In this document: positions 9,626-21,343 of the stretch, in pieces
Numbering within the stretch: the stretch's first letter is position 1
How the letters are laid out: each line of letters opens with the position of its first letter
Assembly: GCA_003142185.1 (NCBI GenBank)
Contig: PLOR01000029.1
Span: forward strand, 32,813 to 96,812
Reading direction: 5' to 3'
Length of the DNA: 64,000 nucleotides
Origin: Bryobacterales bacterium
GTDB taxonomy: Bacteria > Acidobacteriota > Terriglobia > Bryobacterales > Bryobacteraceae
Made by a program: the position numbers and the translations under genes
The notes under the pieces: generated by a model
The model's database searches: none
Told to the model about the DNA's origin: nothing
What the model saw: the letters and a program-made list of their open reading frames with translations, nothing else

Positions 9626-10132
9626 ATGGCACAAATTGAGGAGCTTCGGTTGCACGAATTCACATCTGGTCTTACCCAGGACCAGGTCGCGAGTCTCGCA
9701 GCGCTGGCCCATCCGGTGGAATTCGAACCGGATGAGTTGATTCTGATGGACGGCCAGCGCTCCACCGCCTTTTACCTGGTGATCTCGGGAAGCGTAGCGG
9801 TCGAGTTGTGCGCGCCGCAATACACGGTAGTGGTCCAGGCTCTGGGAGCGGGCCGGGCCTTCGGATGGTCGTCCCTGCTGGACTGGCACGACACGCTGTT
9901 TCAGGTGCGCGCGCGGGAGCGCACCATGGCGCTGCGCCTGGAAGGCCATGCCCTGAAAGAGCTATGCCGCACCGACCCCGCCTTGGGAGTTGAGATCTTG
10001 CGGCGCACGTTGCAGGTGGTGGCCGGACGGGTGAAGGCCACCGAATTCCGGTTTGCCGAAATGTGCGGCGTACGTGTGGAGGGGCCGCGCGCGCAAGCGC
10101 TTCGGCGCGCGGACAGCCGCGTGTTATCATAA
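9626..10132 (+). CDS. Cyclic nucleotide-binding (CRP-type effector) domain protein without HTH
   Basis: 168 residues from ATG 9626, preceded by a GGGGG stretch; upstream in-frame codons look like non-coding sequence. Seen: a cupin-like cNMP-binding fold with PVEFEPDELILMDGQRSTAFYLVISGSV cut by loops, AFGWSSLLDWHDTLF and LEGHALKELC. It stops soon after the dimer helix (EILRRTLQVVAGRV), and there is no helix-turn-helix, so it should sense a ligand or partner rather than bind DNA. It lies 42 bp ahead of tig; any functional link is unknown. Orphan CRP-type domains like this are common in acidobacteria. Confidence 0.8.
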   Translation: MAQIEELRLHEFTSGLTQDQVASLAALAHPVEFEPDELILMDGQRSTAFYLVISGSVAVELCAPQYTVVVQALGAGRAFGWSSLLDWHDTLFQVRARERTMALRLEGHALKELCRTDPALGVEILRRTLQVVAGRVKATEFRFAEMCGVRVEGPRAQALRRADSRVLS

Positions 10133-10174
10133 AAAAGTTACCAGCATCACTTCATTTCCCGAGGTCAAATCCAG

Positions 10175-11437
10175 TTGGCTTTAGTCGAAGGTTGCCGGCA
10201 CGCTCTCGAAATCTCCATCCCGGCAGCGGAAGTGGAAAACGAGACTACGCGCGTTGCCGCCGACGTCCAAAAACGCGCCAAGCTTCCCGGCTTCCGTCCC
10301 GGGAGAGCTCCCTCATCATTGATTCGCAAGCAGTTTGCCGGTGACATCCGGCAGCAGGTGTTGGAGAACCTGATCCCCAAGACGCTGCAAAAGCAGTTCG
10401 AGGCCGAGAACCTCAACGTGGTCGGCACGCCCGATATCAGCGACGTGCACTTCCACGAAGGCGAACCGCTCCACTTCAAGGCCGAGTTTGAAGTGGTGCC
10501 GAACATCGAGCTCGGCGAATACCACGGCATCGAAGTGGCTTATAGCGATCCGGAGGTCACCGAGGAAGACGTTGCCAAGCGCATCGAGGAACTTCGCGAG
10601 CAGAAGGCCGAGTACCTCAACGTGGACCCGCGCCCGCTCGACAACGGCGACTTCGCGGTGGTGGCTCTGGAGAGCGTCTCCGGCGTGGAAGGCGAGCCGG
10701 TCAAGCAGGAAGAAATGGTGCTCGAAATCGGCGGCGCCGATACATTCGACGCCTTCACCGAGAACCTGCGCGGCCTCAGCCCCGAAGACGAGAAGGAATT
10801 CGAAGTTACCTATCCGGAGAACTACGGCGCGGCGCGTCTGGCGGGAAAAACCGTGAAGTTCCACGCCACCGTTCGCGGGGTCCGCAAGAAGGAACTGCCA
10901 GAGATCAACGACGAATTCGCCCAGGATCTGGGCGATTACCGAAACCTCGAGGAGTTGCGCGATGCCGTGCGCAAGAACATTCTGGCACAGCGGCAATTCG
11001 AGGCGCAGCAGGCGGCCAAGGACAAAATCGTCGAGGCGCTGGTGGACCAGCATGGCTTCGCTGTCCCCGAGACGTTCGTCGACCGGCAGATTCGCACCCG
11101 GGTCGAGCAGAGCCTGCGCGCCATGAATGCCGACGGCATGGACCTGAAGTCCCTCAAGCTCGATTGGGCCAAGGTGAAGGAAACACAGCGCGACAAGGCC
11201 GTGCGCGAGGTCAAGGCTTCCTTGCTGCTGGCGCGCATCGCGGAACGGGAGGCGATTCACGCCACCCGCGACGAGGTCGATAAGGAAGTCGAACGCCTGG
11301 CGCGCATGCAACGGGAACCGGTGGCCGCCCTGCGTATAAAATTTGAAAAGGATGGCACTCTAGGGCGTATCGCCCACCATATTCAGACGGAGAAAACGCT
11401 CACTTTCCTGTTCGAACAGGCGCGCAAGACTGCCTGA
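10175..11437 (+). CDS. tig: Trigger factor (ribosome-associated chaperone / PPIase)
   Basis: 420 residues, normal length. Starts at TTG 10175 with GAGG about a dozen bases upstream. The N-terminal ribosome-binding domain carries the signature PGFRPGRAPSSLIRKQF (family GFRxGKxP). The FKBP-like PPIase domain spans ~150-240 and the helical chaperone arms follow to the C terminus. It binds nascent chains at the ribosome exit. First of the quality-control run tig-clpX-lon. Confidence 0.95.
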   Translation: MALVEGCRHALEISIPAAEVENETTRVAADVQKRAKLPGFRPGRAPSSLIRKQFAGDIRQQVLENLIPKTLQKQFEAENLNVVGTPDISDVHFHEGEPLHFKAEFEVVPNIELGEYHGIEVAYSDPEVTEEDVAKRIEELREQKAEYLNVDPRPLDNGDFAVVALESVSGVEGEPVKQEEMVLEIGGADTFDAFTENLRGLSPEDEKEFEVTYPENYGAARLAGKTVKFHATVRGVRKKELPEINDEFAQDLGDYRNLEELRDAVRKNILAQRQFEAQQAAKDKIVEALVDQHGFAVPETFVDRQIRTRVEQSLRAMNADGMDLKSLKLDWAKVKETQRDKAVREVKASLLLARIAEREAIHATRDEVDKEVERLARMQREPVAALRIKFEKDGTLGRIAHHIQTEKTLTFLFEQARKTA

Positions 11438-11584
11438 CACTTGGGATAGCAGTACTACCTTCATTGCTAAGAGAGCCGCTTCAGGTGATAATAGAAATAG
11501 CATTGGGTGACTCGTCTTGCCCCCCCGGGGGTTCCGGGGACAAGGCGGCACCGCCGGAGTCGCGGCGGAAGAGGAGATAATTGC

Positions 11585-12853
11585 GTGAAGCGTGCCGGAT
11601 CCGACGATGCTTTACGATGTTCGTTCTGTCATAAGAGCCAGGACGTAGTCGGTAAGCTCATTTCCTCTCCCAGCGACTATCCCCGTGCGTACATCTGCGA
11701 CGAATGCATCGCTGTCTGCAACTCGATTTTAGAGGATGACAAATCCGAGCCTGCCGGAGGCAGCCCCAACAAGATCCCCAAGCCATTGGAAGTCAAGGAG
11801 TTCCTCGACCAGTACGTGATCGGGCAGGATGGCACCAAGAAGAAGCTGGCGGTGGCCGTGTACAACCATTGCAAGCGCATCCACATGAACCGCTTGCGCA
11901 CCACGGAAGTGGAGCTGCAAAAGTCGAATATTCTGTTGATCGGCCCCACGGGAACTGGCAAGACTTTGCTGGCCCAGACTTTGGCCAAGATCCTGGACGT
12001 GCCCTTTGCCATTGTCGACGCCACGACACTCACCGAGGCCGGCTATGTGGGCGAGGATGTGGAGAACATCATCCTCAAGCTCCTGCAGGCCGCCGATGGC
12101 GATGTGCAGAAGTGCCAGCAGGGAATCATTTATATCGATGAGATCGACAAGATCTGCCGCAAGGACGAGAACCCGTCCATCACCCGCGACGTCTCGGGTG
12201 AAGGTGTGCAGCAGGCGCTCCTGAAGATCCTCGAAGGCACGGTGGCCAACGTTCCCCCGCAGGGCGGACGTAAGCATCCCCACCAGGAATTCACGCCGGT
12301 GGATACCACCAATATCCTCTTCATTTGCGGCGGCGCGTTCGTCGGCTTGGAGAAAGTCATCGGCAAGCGTGCCGGCAAGAAATCGATCGGGTTCATGCAG
12401 GAAGAGGACAAGGGATCCAAGCTGACCGGCATGAGCGGGCGCCGCGATATCGACCTGCTCTCGCACGTGCAGCCCATCGATCTCATCAAGTTCGGTTTCA
12501 TCCCCGAGTTCATCGGCCGTCTGCCGGTCACCGCAGTGCTGGAAGATCTCGACCGCAGCGCCCTGATCCAGATCCTCACCAAGCCCAAGAACGCCATCGT
12601 CAAGCAATACCAGAAACTATTCGAGTTCGAGAACGTGCGGCTGCGATTCTCCGACGATGCTCTCGATGCGATCGCGGATCTCGCCATGGAACGGAAAGTC
12701 GGAGCGCGCGGGCTGCGCATGATTCTGGAAGACCTGATGCTCGACCTCATGTACTACCTGCCGTCCTACAAGAAGGTCCGCGAGTTTCAGGTCACCAAAG
12801 ACATGGTGCTGGCGCAGAAAATCAGTCTTACACTGCTGGAGAAGGCAGGCTAG
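11585..12853 (+). CDS. clpX: ATP-dependent unfoldase ClpX
   Basis: 422 residues from GTG 11585, with a good ribosome site (AGAGGAG at 11570-11576); the frame is open upstream but that part is not ClpX-like. N-terminal zinc-binding domain: CSFCHKS with CDECIAVC. Walker [13 protein letters not shown], Walker [11 protein letters not shown], pore loop in the GYVGEDVE segment, and sensor-2 region [19 protein letters not shown]. ClpX unfolds tagged substrates and feeds ClpP. clpP is not between tig and clpX, where it often sits, and is not elsewhere in the window. Confidence 0.97.
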   Translation: MKRAGSDDALRCSFCHKSQDVVGKLISSPSDYPRAYICDECIAVCNSILEDDKSEPAGGSPNKIPKPLEVKEFLDQYVIGQDGTKKKLAVAVYNHCKRIHMNRLRTTEVELQKSNILLIGPTGTGKTLLAQTLAKILDVPFAIVDATTLTEAGYVGEDVENIILKLLQAADGDVQKCQQGIIYIDEIDKICRKDENPSITRDVSGEGVQQALLKILEGTVANVPPQGGRKHPHQEFTPVDTTNILFICGGAFVGLEKVIGKRAGKKSIGFMQEEDKGSKLTGMSGRRDIDLLSHVQPIDLIKFGFIPEFIGRLPVTAVLEDLDRSALIQILTKPKNAIVKQYQKLFEFENVRLRFSDDALDAIADLAMERKVGARGLRMILEDLMLDLMYYLPSYKKVREFQVTKDMVLAQKISLTLLEKAG

Positions 12854-13062
12854 CCTTTCTACCGGCTAGCGCCGTTCCAGCTTATTTGGGATAATCTTCT
12901 CAAGCCACCCATCGGCGCCGGAACGAGTGTGTACTGGCGAGAGCGGTAAGCTTTAGCGTCCGGCGAGCGGTGGTTGCAATTCAGGCATCTTGGGTTCGGG
13001 AGGGCTGAACCTGTCTTGTTGCGGGGACGGGGGCCTGGCTGGTTCGTCCGGGGGGACAAAAA

Positions 13063-15477
13063 ATGCTCACTTCAAAGGAAAAATCCGATACAAAGCGTCT
13101 GCCGATGATGCCCATCCGCGACGTGGTCATCTTTCCCTACATGATGACTCCGTTCGTGGTGGGCCGCGAGCAGAGCGTGCGAGCGCTCGAAGAGGCTATG
13201 GCGGGCGACAAAAAGATCTTTCTCGCCACCCAGCACGATGCCTCCATCGACGACCCCAAACCCGACGAAATCTATACCGTTGGCTGCATCGTCAACATCG
13301 TACAGAGCCTCAAGCTGCAGGATGGCAACATCAAGGTGCTGGTCGAAGGCGTGGAGCGCGGCAAGGTGGTATCGGTTTCCGGCGACGAAGGCTTCCTCCG
13401 CGTGGTGCTGCGCACGGCCTTCTATAAAGTCGAGCCGGGCCCGCAACTGGACGCGCTCATCAGCCGCGTCACCGGCCTGTTCGACCAGTACGTGAAGCTC
13501 AGCCAGAACCTGAACTACGAGCAGATGATCGCGGCCATTCGCGTGGACGATCCGGGCAAGCTGGCGGATACGGTGGGCGCCAATCTGCAGCTCACTATCG
13601 AAGAGAAGCAGGAGCTGCTCGAAATCTTCGACCCCGTCGAGCGGCTGACTCGCGTGGCCGAGATGCTCGATATCGAAATCGAAAAACTGAATGTCGATCG
13701 CACCATTCAGGGCCGCGTGAAGCGCCAGATGGAGAAGGCGCAAAAAGAGTATTACCTCAACGAGAAGATCAAGGCCATCCAAAAAGAACTGGGGCGCGGC
13801 GAAAAGAGCGAAGTCGACGAGCTGAAAAAGCGCATCGAGACCGCCGGGATGACCGCGGATGCGCTCGAAAAGGCCTTGGCCGAGTTGAAGCGGCTGGAGA
13901 ACATGCCGCCCATGTCGGCCGAATCCACCGTCAGCCGCAACTACCTGGACTGGCTGCTCGCGGTGCCGTGGAAGAAGAAGTCGAAGGAAATCCGCGACCT
14001 CAAGTTCGCCGAGAACGTGCTCGAAAACGACCACTACGGCCTCGAAAAGATTAAAGAGCGCATCCTCGAATTCCTCGCCGTGCGCCGCCTGGTGAAGAAT
14101 CCCAAGGGGAGCATTCTGTGCTTCGTCGGGCCTCCCGGCGTGGGCAAAACCTCGCTGGGCATGTCGATCGCTAAAGCCACCGGCCGCAAATTCATCCGCC
14201 TGTCGCTCGGCGGCGTGCGCGACGAAGCCGAAATCCGCGGCCACCGCCGCACGTATATCGGCGCGCTGCCCGGCCAGATCATTCAGATGATGAAGAAGGC
14301 CGGCACCCGCAACCCGGTTTTCATGCTCGACGAAGTGGACAAGATGTCGATGGATTTCCGCGGCGACCCTTCGGCGGCGCTGCTGGAAGTTCTCGACCCC
14401 GAGCAGAACTTCATGTTCGTGGATCACTACCTGGATGTCGAGTACGATCTGAGCCAGGTTTTCTTTATCGCCACCGCCAACGTGCTGCATACCATTCCGC
14501 CGGCGCTGCAGGACCGCATGGAAACCATCCGCCTTCCCGGCTACACCGAGCTCGAGAAAATGGAGATCGCCCGGCGCTTCCTGGTGCGTAAACAGATGGA
14601 AGCCACCGGCCTGACCTCCGGCCAGATCGAATTCGACGATACCGGCATCAATGGCCTGATCCAGTACTACTCGCGCGAAGCCGGCGTCCGCAACCTGGAG
14701 CGCGAAATCGGCAATGTGTGCCGCAAGGTCGCCCGCCAGGTGGTGAACGCGCAGGGCGGAAAAGACAAGAAGGCGCCCGCCAAGGCCGTGATTGACGGCG
14801 ACAAGCTGCCCGAACTGCTTGGCCCCTGGAAGTTCCGCGACCTGCTGGTGGAAAAGAAGAACGAAGTCGGCGCCGCGGTGGGCCTGGCGTGGACCGAAGT
14901 CGGCGGCCAGCTCCTCACCACCGAATGCACGCTGATGGAAGGCAAAGGCAAACTCACCATCACCGGCAAATTGGGCGAGGTAATGCAGGAATCCGCGCAA
15001 GCCGCCATGAGCTACATCCGGTCCCGTGCCACCACGTTCGGCCTGCCGCGCGATTTTTACCGCAACCTCGACGTGCATATCCACGTTCCCGAGGGCGCCA
15101 TCCCCAAGGACGGTCCTTCGGCCGGCATCACTCTGGCCACCACCATTTGCAGCGCACTAACAGGCATTCCGGTGCGCGGCGACGTGGCCATGACCGGTGA
15201 AATCACCCTCCGTGGCAAGGTGCTGCCGATCGGCGGATTGAAGGAGAAGTTGATGGCGGCGCACCGGCACGGCATACTGGAGGCAATCGTCCCGCGGGAG
15301 AACGAGAAGGATCTCGCGGACATTCCGGACGCCATCAAGAAAACCATGAAGATCGATTTCGTGGAGTCCATGGATCAGGTTTTGAAAATCGCGCTGGAGC
15401 GTGAAGTGGTGGCTTTGCCGATGGCGCCGGTTGCCGCCGTCGACCTGCCGGCCATGGAACAGGGTCTGGCGCATTAG
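13063..15477 (+). CDS. lon: ATP-dependent protease Lon
   Basis: 804 residues, full length. N-terminal LON substrate-binding domain ([19 protein letters not shown]), coiled middle part ([23 protein letters not shown], given in pieces), AAA+ module with Walker [12 protein letters not shown] and Walker [11 protein letters not shown], then the S16 protease domain with catalytic Ser in [12 protein letters not shown] and Lys in the [13 protein letters not shown] segment. Degrades misfolded and regulatory proteins. ATG 13063 follows a run of six G. The 209 bp between clpX and lon show no clear gene or hairpin terminator; GATAAT at 12890-12895 might be a -10 box but has no good -35. Confidence 0.97.
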   Translation: MLTSKEKSDTKRLPMMPIRDVVIFPYMMTPFVVGREQSVRALEEAMAGDKKIFLATQHDASIDDPKPDEIYTVGCIVNIVQSLKLQDGNIKVLVEGVERGKVVSVSGDEGFLRVVLRTAFYKVEPGPQLDALISRVTGLFDQYVKLSQNLNYEQMIAAIRVDDPGKLADTVGANLQLTIEEKQELLEIFDPVERLTRVAEMLDIEIEKLNVDRTIQGRVKRQMEKAQKEYYLNEKIKAIQKELGRGEKSEVDELKKRIETAGMTADALEKALAELKRLENMPPMSAESTVSRNYLDWLLAVPWKKKSKEIRDLKFAENVLENDHYGLEKIKERILEFLAVRRLVKNPKGSILCFVGPPGVGKTSLGMSIAKATGRKFIRLSLGGVRDEAEIRGHRRTYIGALPGQIIQMMKKAGTRNPVFMLDEVDKMSMDFRGDPSAALLEVLDPEQNFMFVDHYLDVEYDLSQVFFIATANVLHTIPPALQDRMETIRLPGYTELEKMEIARRFLVRKQMEATGLTSGQIEFDDTGINGLIQYYSREAGVRNLEREIGNVCRKVARQVVNAQGGKDKKAPAKAVIDGDKLPELLGPWKFRDLLVEKKNEVGAAVGLAWTEVGGQLLTTECTLMEGKGKLTITGKLGEVMQESAQAAMSYIRSRATTFGLPRDFYRNLDVHIHVPEGAIPKDGPSAGITLATTICSALTGIPVRGDVAMTGEITLRGKVLPIGGLKEKLMAAHRHGILEAIVPRENEKDLADIPDAIKKTMKIDFVESMDQVLKIALEREVVALPMAPVAAVDLPAMEQGLAH

Positions 15478-16096
15478 GAGCCGCTTGGAAACTTCGCCAC
15501 TGCCGCGGCCGGCGTTCGCTATCGGGAGCGCCCCCTTGCGGGTGCGGGAAACAGGCTACACTATAATTGACATCCGAATTTGTAGTTAGCGCCGGTTCCG
15601 CGGACCTGTTTCCGCGAGACCGGCTGCCGGAAGTCGCGTTTTTAGGGAGAAGCAACGTAGGGAAATCCAGCTTGATTAATGCCCTAACCGGGCAGAAACG
15701 GCTGGCTTTCACCAGCAACACACCGGGCCGGACACAGACCATCAATTTTTATCGCATCGACGGAGCGTTCTATTTCGTCGATCTTCCCGGATATGGTTAC
15801 GCCCGGGCCCCTCTCCGGCTTACGCTGGAGTGGAAAAAGCTGATCGAGCAATATCTCGAAACTAGGGGAACCTTAAGATTGTCCTGCCTGGTCCTCGACC
15901 CCCGCCGCGGATGGATGGAGCACGATCTCCAGTTGAAACGGTGGCTGGAGGAGCGAGGCAGGCCGTATCTGGTAGTCGCCACCAAGATCGATAAGTTGAA
16001 TCAATCGGAGCAAGAGCACGGCTTACGCAACATCCGCCAGGAAGGCGCGGAGCCGCTGCCGTTCTCGGCCGCCACCGGCCGGGGAGCGAGGGAAAT

Positions 16097-17752
<1,656 letters not shown>

Positions 17753-17824
17753 CGCCAAGACCGTGGAATTCGATGCCGTTGAGAAAACCACCCCTGCATT
17801 CAGGCGGGAGATGAGAAGGCTGCA

Positions 17825-17859
17825 CAAAAAAAGGCGGCGGGAGTCGAGCTCCCGCCGCC
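17825..17859 (-). terminator. Intrinsic terminator for the minus-strand gene 17894-21115
   Basis: Perfect 11-bp stem (17833-17843 with 17849-17859, GGCGGCGGGAG / CTCCCGCCGCC) and a 5-base loop. On the minus strand the stem is followed directly by eight U residues (A-run 17825-17832). On the plus strand there is no U-tract, so it is predicted to act only for the gene entering from the right, 35 bp past its stop codon. Confidence 0.9.
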
Positions 17860-17893
17860 GAGGTTAGTTCCCGAAGAAATCGGGGTACCGAGT

Positions 17894-20800
17894 TTAGGTG
17901 ATGTTGAAGATGATGGTCACCTCACCGGTAAGGTTGGGTGTAGCTGCTGTGTCGGTGATGGTGAATGTGACCGCTGTTACCGAGTTCGCAGCGCCGGAAC
18001 CTGGGGTACCCGTGATGGTTCCGTCGCTGTTCAGCGCCAAAGTGCCCGGCAACGTTGGCGATGCGCTGTTGCTGGAAATCGCGTAAGTGTAGGTGGGGCT
18101 AGCGCTCCCCTCGCTTCCCACTATGGCCAGGGTGCTCGCCGCAATTGTTGCGGTATTCGCGCAATTGTAGACGTAAACGGGGTTGGCCTTAGCGCCGGTC
18201 GGGCCGCTGGTCGCGTCCGTGACCGTGCCCAGCAGTCCCTGGACCACGCTCAGCGTGACACCAGTGGCCTGGCTGAAAACCGAATTAGATGAAATCACGA
18301 CCGGCAGGGACGCGGCCGTGCCAGTCACGGTGCCTGCCCCTGAGGCGGTGTTGATGAGGGTTACGGTGGGAAGCTGCACATTAATCTGATACAGCCCCGC
18401 GACCGCACCATCCACCCAGCCGGCATACTGGAGCGTAGCAGTCGCTCCCCCGATCTTAACCGTAGGAAGGTCGGCACTCGCCGGGGTCGCGCTTGACAGG
18501 CACGGCGGAAGACTCGGGATCAGGCTGCCCTGCATCACGAGTCCGTCGTTGGAAGCCAGCGCCGAGCCGGCCGGGATGGTCCCATTGACGGCAGCCAGGT
18601 AGTTAGCCGCCGTAATGCAGTTAGCGGACCAGGTCCCCGAAGCCCCTGTGACGTCGGGCGAGCCCAGGCCTGTAACATAGAGCATGATGCTATCGGAGTC
18701 GTTAGCGCCGGTCCTGGCGATCGCCGGAGCAGTTGTGGTGATCAAGGCATAGGTCGGCGCCACAAGTGCCGCGGCGGCGCCCTGTCCATCGCCATTCACC
18801 GTGAAGACGCCGGGATCGGTTTGGACAACCGTCACGGGATAGGGTTTACTCTGAAGCAGGGTCCCACCCGTACCGTAACCGAAGCTCACAATGATGTCGA
18901 CCACGGTGCCGATGTGGGTTGAGAGCGCCGCGGGCGCGATCAGGTTGATCTGGCCGTTGGTGGCAAACAGCAGCGGGGCAACTCCGATTGCCGATCCCGC
19001 CGCAGAAACGCCGTGGGGGAAGAAAGTGACGCTGAGGTTGCGCGGATTGGCGGCGGAGGACGGATCGGGACTGAGCGCGGTCAGATAGCGAAGAGTTGTC
19101 GGGTCCGTCTGTCCGTACAGAACCGCGTTCGCGCCATTCGCCAGGCAGCCGGTGCTGCCGGAGACGCAGAAGTTCGTCCCGAAAATGCTCAGGATATCGT
19201 AGGGAGCCACGGTCGGCAGGGCCGGCGCAACTGCCTCGGCGTATGACGAGGCGCTGGTAACCGCCTGCACAATCGGACTGGTGCCGATGCTGAGTTGGAA
19301 AGTACCGCTGGCGCCAGTGCTGTTAGCCGGCGTGGGAGTGGAGCAGGTGGTTTGCGCGACCGCCGGGTTGCAGACGGCCAGGGTTACAGTCGCGTTGCCG
19401 GAAAAGGGCAAATTCGGATCGGCCGAAGCTGGCACTGTAATGGTCAGGTTGATGGCGGAGGGTAAGACCGTGCCGATGGCAATCGCGGCATCCGGCACCA
19501 TGAGCGACCCGCCCGTGGGGACAATTCCCACTTGCGTACCAGTCCCGCCTGGGACGAATCCGGAACCGCTGATAACCATGTTGAATACGGTCCCGGCCGC
19601 GGCGGTTGGCAGGCTCGCAGGAGTGATGCCGGTGATCACGGCGCCTGGAGACAGGACGTTTACGTTAATCGTGACAACGCACGATCCTCCGACACTTCCG
19701 CACGCATTAACAAGAGTGTCAACCGGGGCGATGGTGACCGTCCCGATCAGGGTAGTGCCGGGCGCGGCGGCGCCGAAGACCGATTGCAGGAACGTCACTT
19801 GGAGCGGGCTGCCGAAACTATAGGCCAGACCTTCTCCCCCAGGAATGCTGACTTGCGGATTCAAGCTGGTTGAAGTCGCGCCGCTGGAGAGTGCGACGGT
19901 ATAGGCGATCGGCGCGTCGCTCGAAACCGGCGTGATCAGGGTCGTCGGAAGGGCCGTTCCCCATGTCCAGTTAATGGTCACCGGGTTGGTCGTTCCCCCG
20001 ACGATCGACATCGTGGCCGCTGGGTTACTCACCTGGAGGGTGACCTGTATCGTGCAGTCCTGTGCGCCGGAGACCGTGAGGTGAACGGTTGCCGAGTAGG
20101 TGCCCAGGGCCAGCGTTTTGGCCCCGCTGCTCACCGCGAAGGTGATTACCGCGGTCCCGCCGCCGGTGACGCCGGTGAAGCCGCCGCCGGCGGTGGTCGC
20201 ACTGAGCCAGAGTGGGACAGTGGCTGTGTTGATTTGGAAGTACGTGGCGGAACTTGCCGTAATCGTACTGGTTGCCGTACTGGAAGGGCTGGTGCCAGTC
20301 GTGTACGTCAATACGGTCGGCGCGGAAGCCGTCAACGGGTCTGCGACGCCGACGGTGACGACGACCGGCAGGAGTTTGTCCGACGCCAGGGGACTCGTCA
20401 AATGAACCGCATAAGTGGTGGACCCCAGGGACAGTGCGCCGCATCCGGCCGCGGCTGTCAGTGTGAAGGTTTGCGCCGCGACCGCGGCCGTCACGGGCGT
20501 CGTAGATGTTCCCGCACTACCCGTCACCGTGAGCCAGCTAGGCAGCGCATCGTTATTGCCGGCGGAATTACTTACGTAGAACGGCGTTCCACCGGTGGCG
20601 GTGGACGTGACCTGGACGGCCTGGTTTGACCCAGTGTACGTATACGGCGCGCTGCCGGCGCTCCTGGTGCAGGTGAGGGTCACCGGGCTGGGCGTAGCTG
20701 CCAGGGCGGTCCCGGAATTCGTAACGATCAGGCTTAGGTTTACGACGAGAGCCGTACCAGTCGTTGGAGTGAACGTAACTGTTCCGGTGGTTGTGCCGAC

Positions 20801-21115
20801 AGTCATGCCTTTGCACCCGGGAGTGGCGCTGAAAACGAAGTTCGTGGGCGTGGGATTCGCACCGACCGACGCCGAGCCGGGAAGCGCGATGAGGCCCGTC
20901 AGCGTGCCGGAAAGCGTCGGCGTAACATTACCGTTGCTCACCGACACGGACGCCAGGGCAATCGTCACCGGGGGAGCCCCGATGAGCGTGTCGCAGGTAA
21001 GGTTAAGCGCAGTTGGGTTGGATGTCAGTGTAGCGGTCGCTGCTTGCAAAGTGCCCGTGCAGATGACCAGCGCGAGGATCGCAAGGAGCACCTTGAGAAA
21101 ACGTGCTTGAGACAT
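17894..21115 (-). CDS. Large exported Ser/Thr/Gly-rich protein with Ig-like modules and TIGR03437-like domain
   Basis: 1073 residues from ATG 21113-21115; this start gives a signal peptide (FLKVLLAILALVICTG, ends LQAATA) and has GGAG ~13 bases upstream. The N-terminal half has repeated ~100-residue beta-sandwich-like segments rich in T, S, A and G (LTSNPTALNLTC, ATPSPVTLTC, starts of BACON/Ig-like units). An IPT-like part follows (ITGITPASLPTAAAGTVF). Residues ~615-960 resemble TIGR03437 (AVTSASSYAEAVAP, FATNGQINLIAP, GLYQINVQLP), and a C-terminal putative-Ig module ends with DGTITGTPGSG. Very low Lys and Cys content. Likely a surface or extracellular adhesion protein; the ligand is unknown. 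It has its own terminator. Confidence 0.82.
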   Translation of the reverse strand: MSQARFLKVLLAILALVICTGTLQAATATLTSNPTALNLTCDTLIGAPPVTIALASVSVSNGNVTPTLSGTLTGLIALPGSASVGANPTPTNFVFSATPGCKGMTVGTTTGTVTFTPTTGTALVVNLSLIVTNSGTALAATPSPVTLTCTRSAGSAPYTYTGSNQAVQVTSTATGGTPFYVSNSAGNNDALPSWLTVTGSAGTSTTPVTAAVAAQTFTLTAAAGCGALSLGSTTYAVHLTSPLASDKLLPVVVTVGVADPLTASAPTVLTYTTGTSPSSTATSTITASSATYFQINTATVPLWLSATTAGGGFTGVTGGGTAVITFAVSSGAKTLALGTYSATVHLTVSGAQDCTIQVTLQVSNPAATMSIVGGTTNPVTINWTWGTALPTTLITPVSSDAPIAYTVALSSGATSTSLNPQVSIPGGEGLAYSFGSPLQVTFLQSVFGAAAPGTTLIGTVTIAPVDTLVNACGSVGGSCVVTINVNVLSPGAVITGITPASLPTAAAGTVFNMVISGSGFVPGGTGTQVGIVPTGGSLMVPDAAIAIGTVLPSAINLTITVPASADPNLPFSGNATVTLAVCNPAVAQTTCSTPTPANSTGASGTFQLSIGTSPIVQAVTSASSYAEAVAPALPTVAPYDILSIFGTNFCVSGSTGCLANGANAVLYGQTDPTTLRYLTALSPDPSSAANPRNLSVTFFPHGVSAAGSAIGVAPLLFATNGQINLIAPAALSTHIGTVVDIIVSFGYGTGGTLLQSKPYPVTVVQTDPGVFTVNGDGQGAAAALVAPTYALITTTAPAIARTGANDSDSIMLYVTGLGSPDVTGASGTWSANCITAANYLAAVNGTIPAGSALASNDGLVMQGSLIPSLPPCLSSATPASADLPTVKIGGATATLQYAGWVDGAVAGLYQINVQLPTVTLINTASGAGTVTGTAASLPVVISSNSVFSQATGVTLSVVQGLLGTVTDATSGPTGAKANPVYVYNCANTATIAASTLAIVGSEGSASPTYTYAISSNSASPTLPGTLALNSDGTITGTPGSGAANSVTAVTFTITDTAATPNLTGEVTIIFNIT

Positions 21116-21274
21116 ATGTGTGTTTTTTCTCCTTATGTTTACCCACGCTGAGTGCCTGGGTACATTCACCATATCGGTGTAGGCGAGAGATTCTTCAGAG
21201 CAAGGCCGCGTTTTTCGCGAGCCGAACCGTGTGCGCGACTTGAAAGAGGGCGGACACGCAGGTCCTTTGGTACT

Positions 21275-21297
21275 GGCAAGCTAAAGCGTGTCCCACC
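21275..21297 (+). repeat. 23-bp dispersed repeat R5, copy 1
   Basis: Begins GGCAAGCTAAAGCGTG and ends TCCCACC. The same 23-bp unit recurs at 25387-25409, as an inverted pair at 39551-39613 and at 62688-62710 (opposite strand). It lies in the intergenic region between the exported protein and the permease gene. Confidence 0.8.
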
Positions 21298-21343
21298 GGT
21301 ACCCCTGCTTGTCCGGCGCGAGATTCTGCGCTACCTATAAATA

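Noticed and set aside
12849..12870. GCTAGCC...GGCTAGC hairpin at the clpX stop as terminator
   Set aside because: Only seven base pairs and no U-tract; may be chance.
12854..13062. RNA gene between clpX and lon
   Set aside because: No cloverleaf, no conserved RNA motif and no clear promoter-terminator pair was visible.
13072..15084. Long open frame antisense to lon (and similar long antisense frames over mnmA, enolase, GH2, carAB and the RND genes)
   Set aside because: High-G+C genes give long stop-free shadow frames. The translations are His/Arg/Gly/Ala-rich and without motifs, while the sense frames match known families along their full length.
15562..15567. Perfect TATAAT overlapping the engB start codon as a promoter
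   Set aside because: It would start transcription inside the gene with no in-frame start soon after, and no -35 lies at a proper distance.
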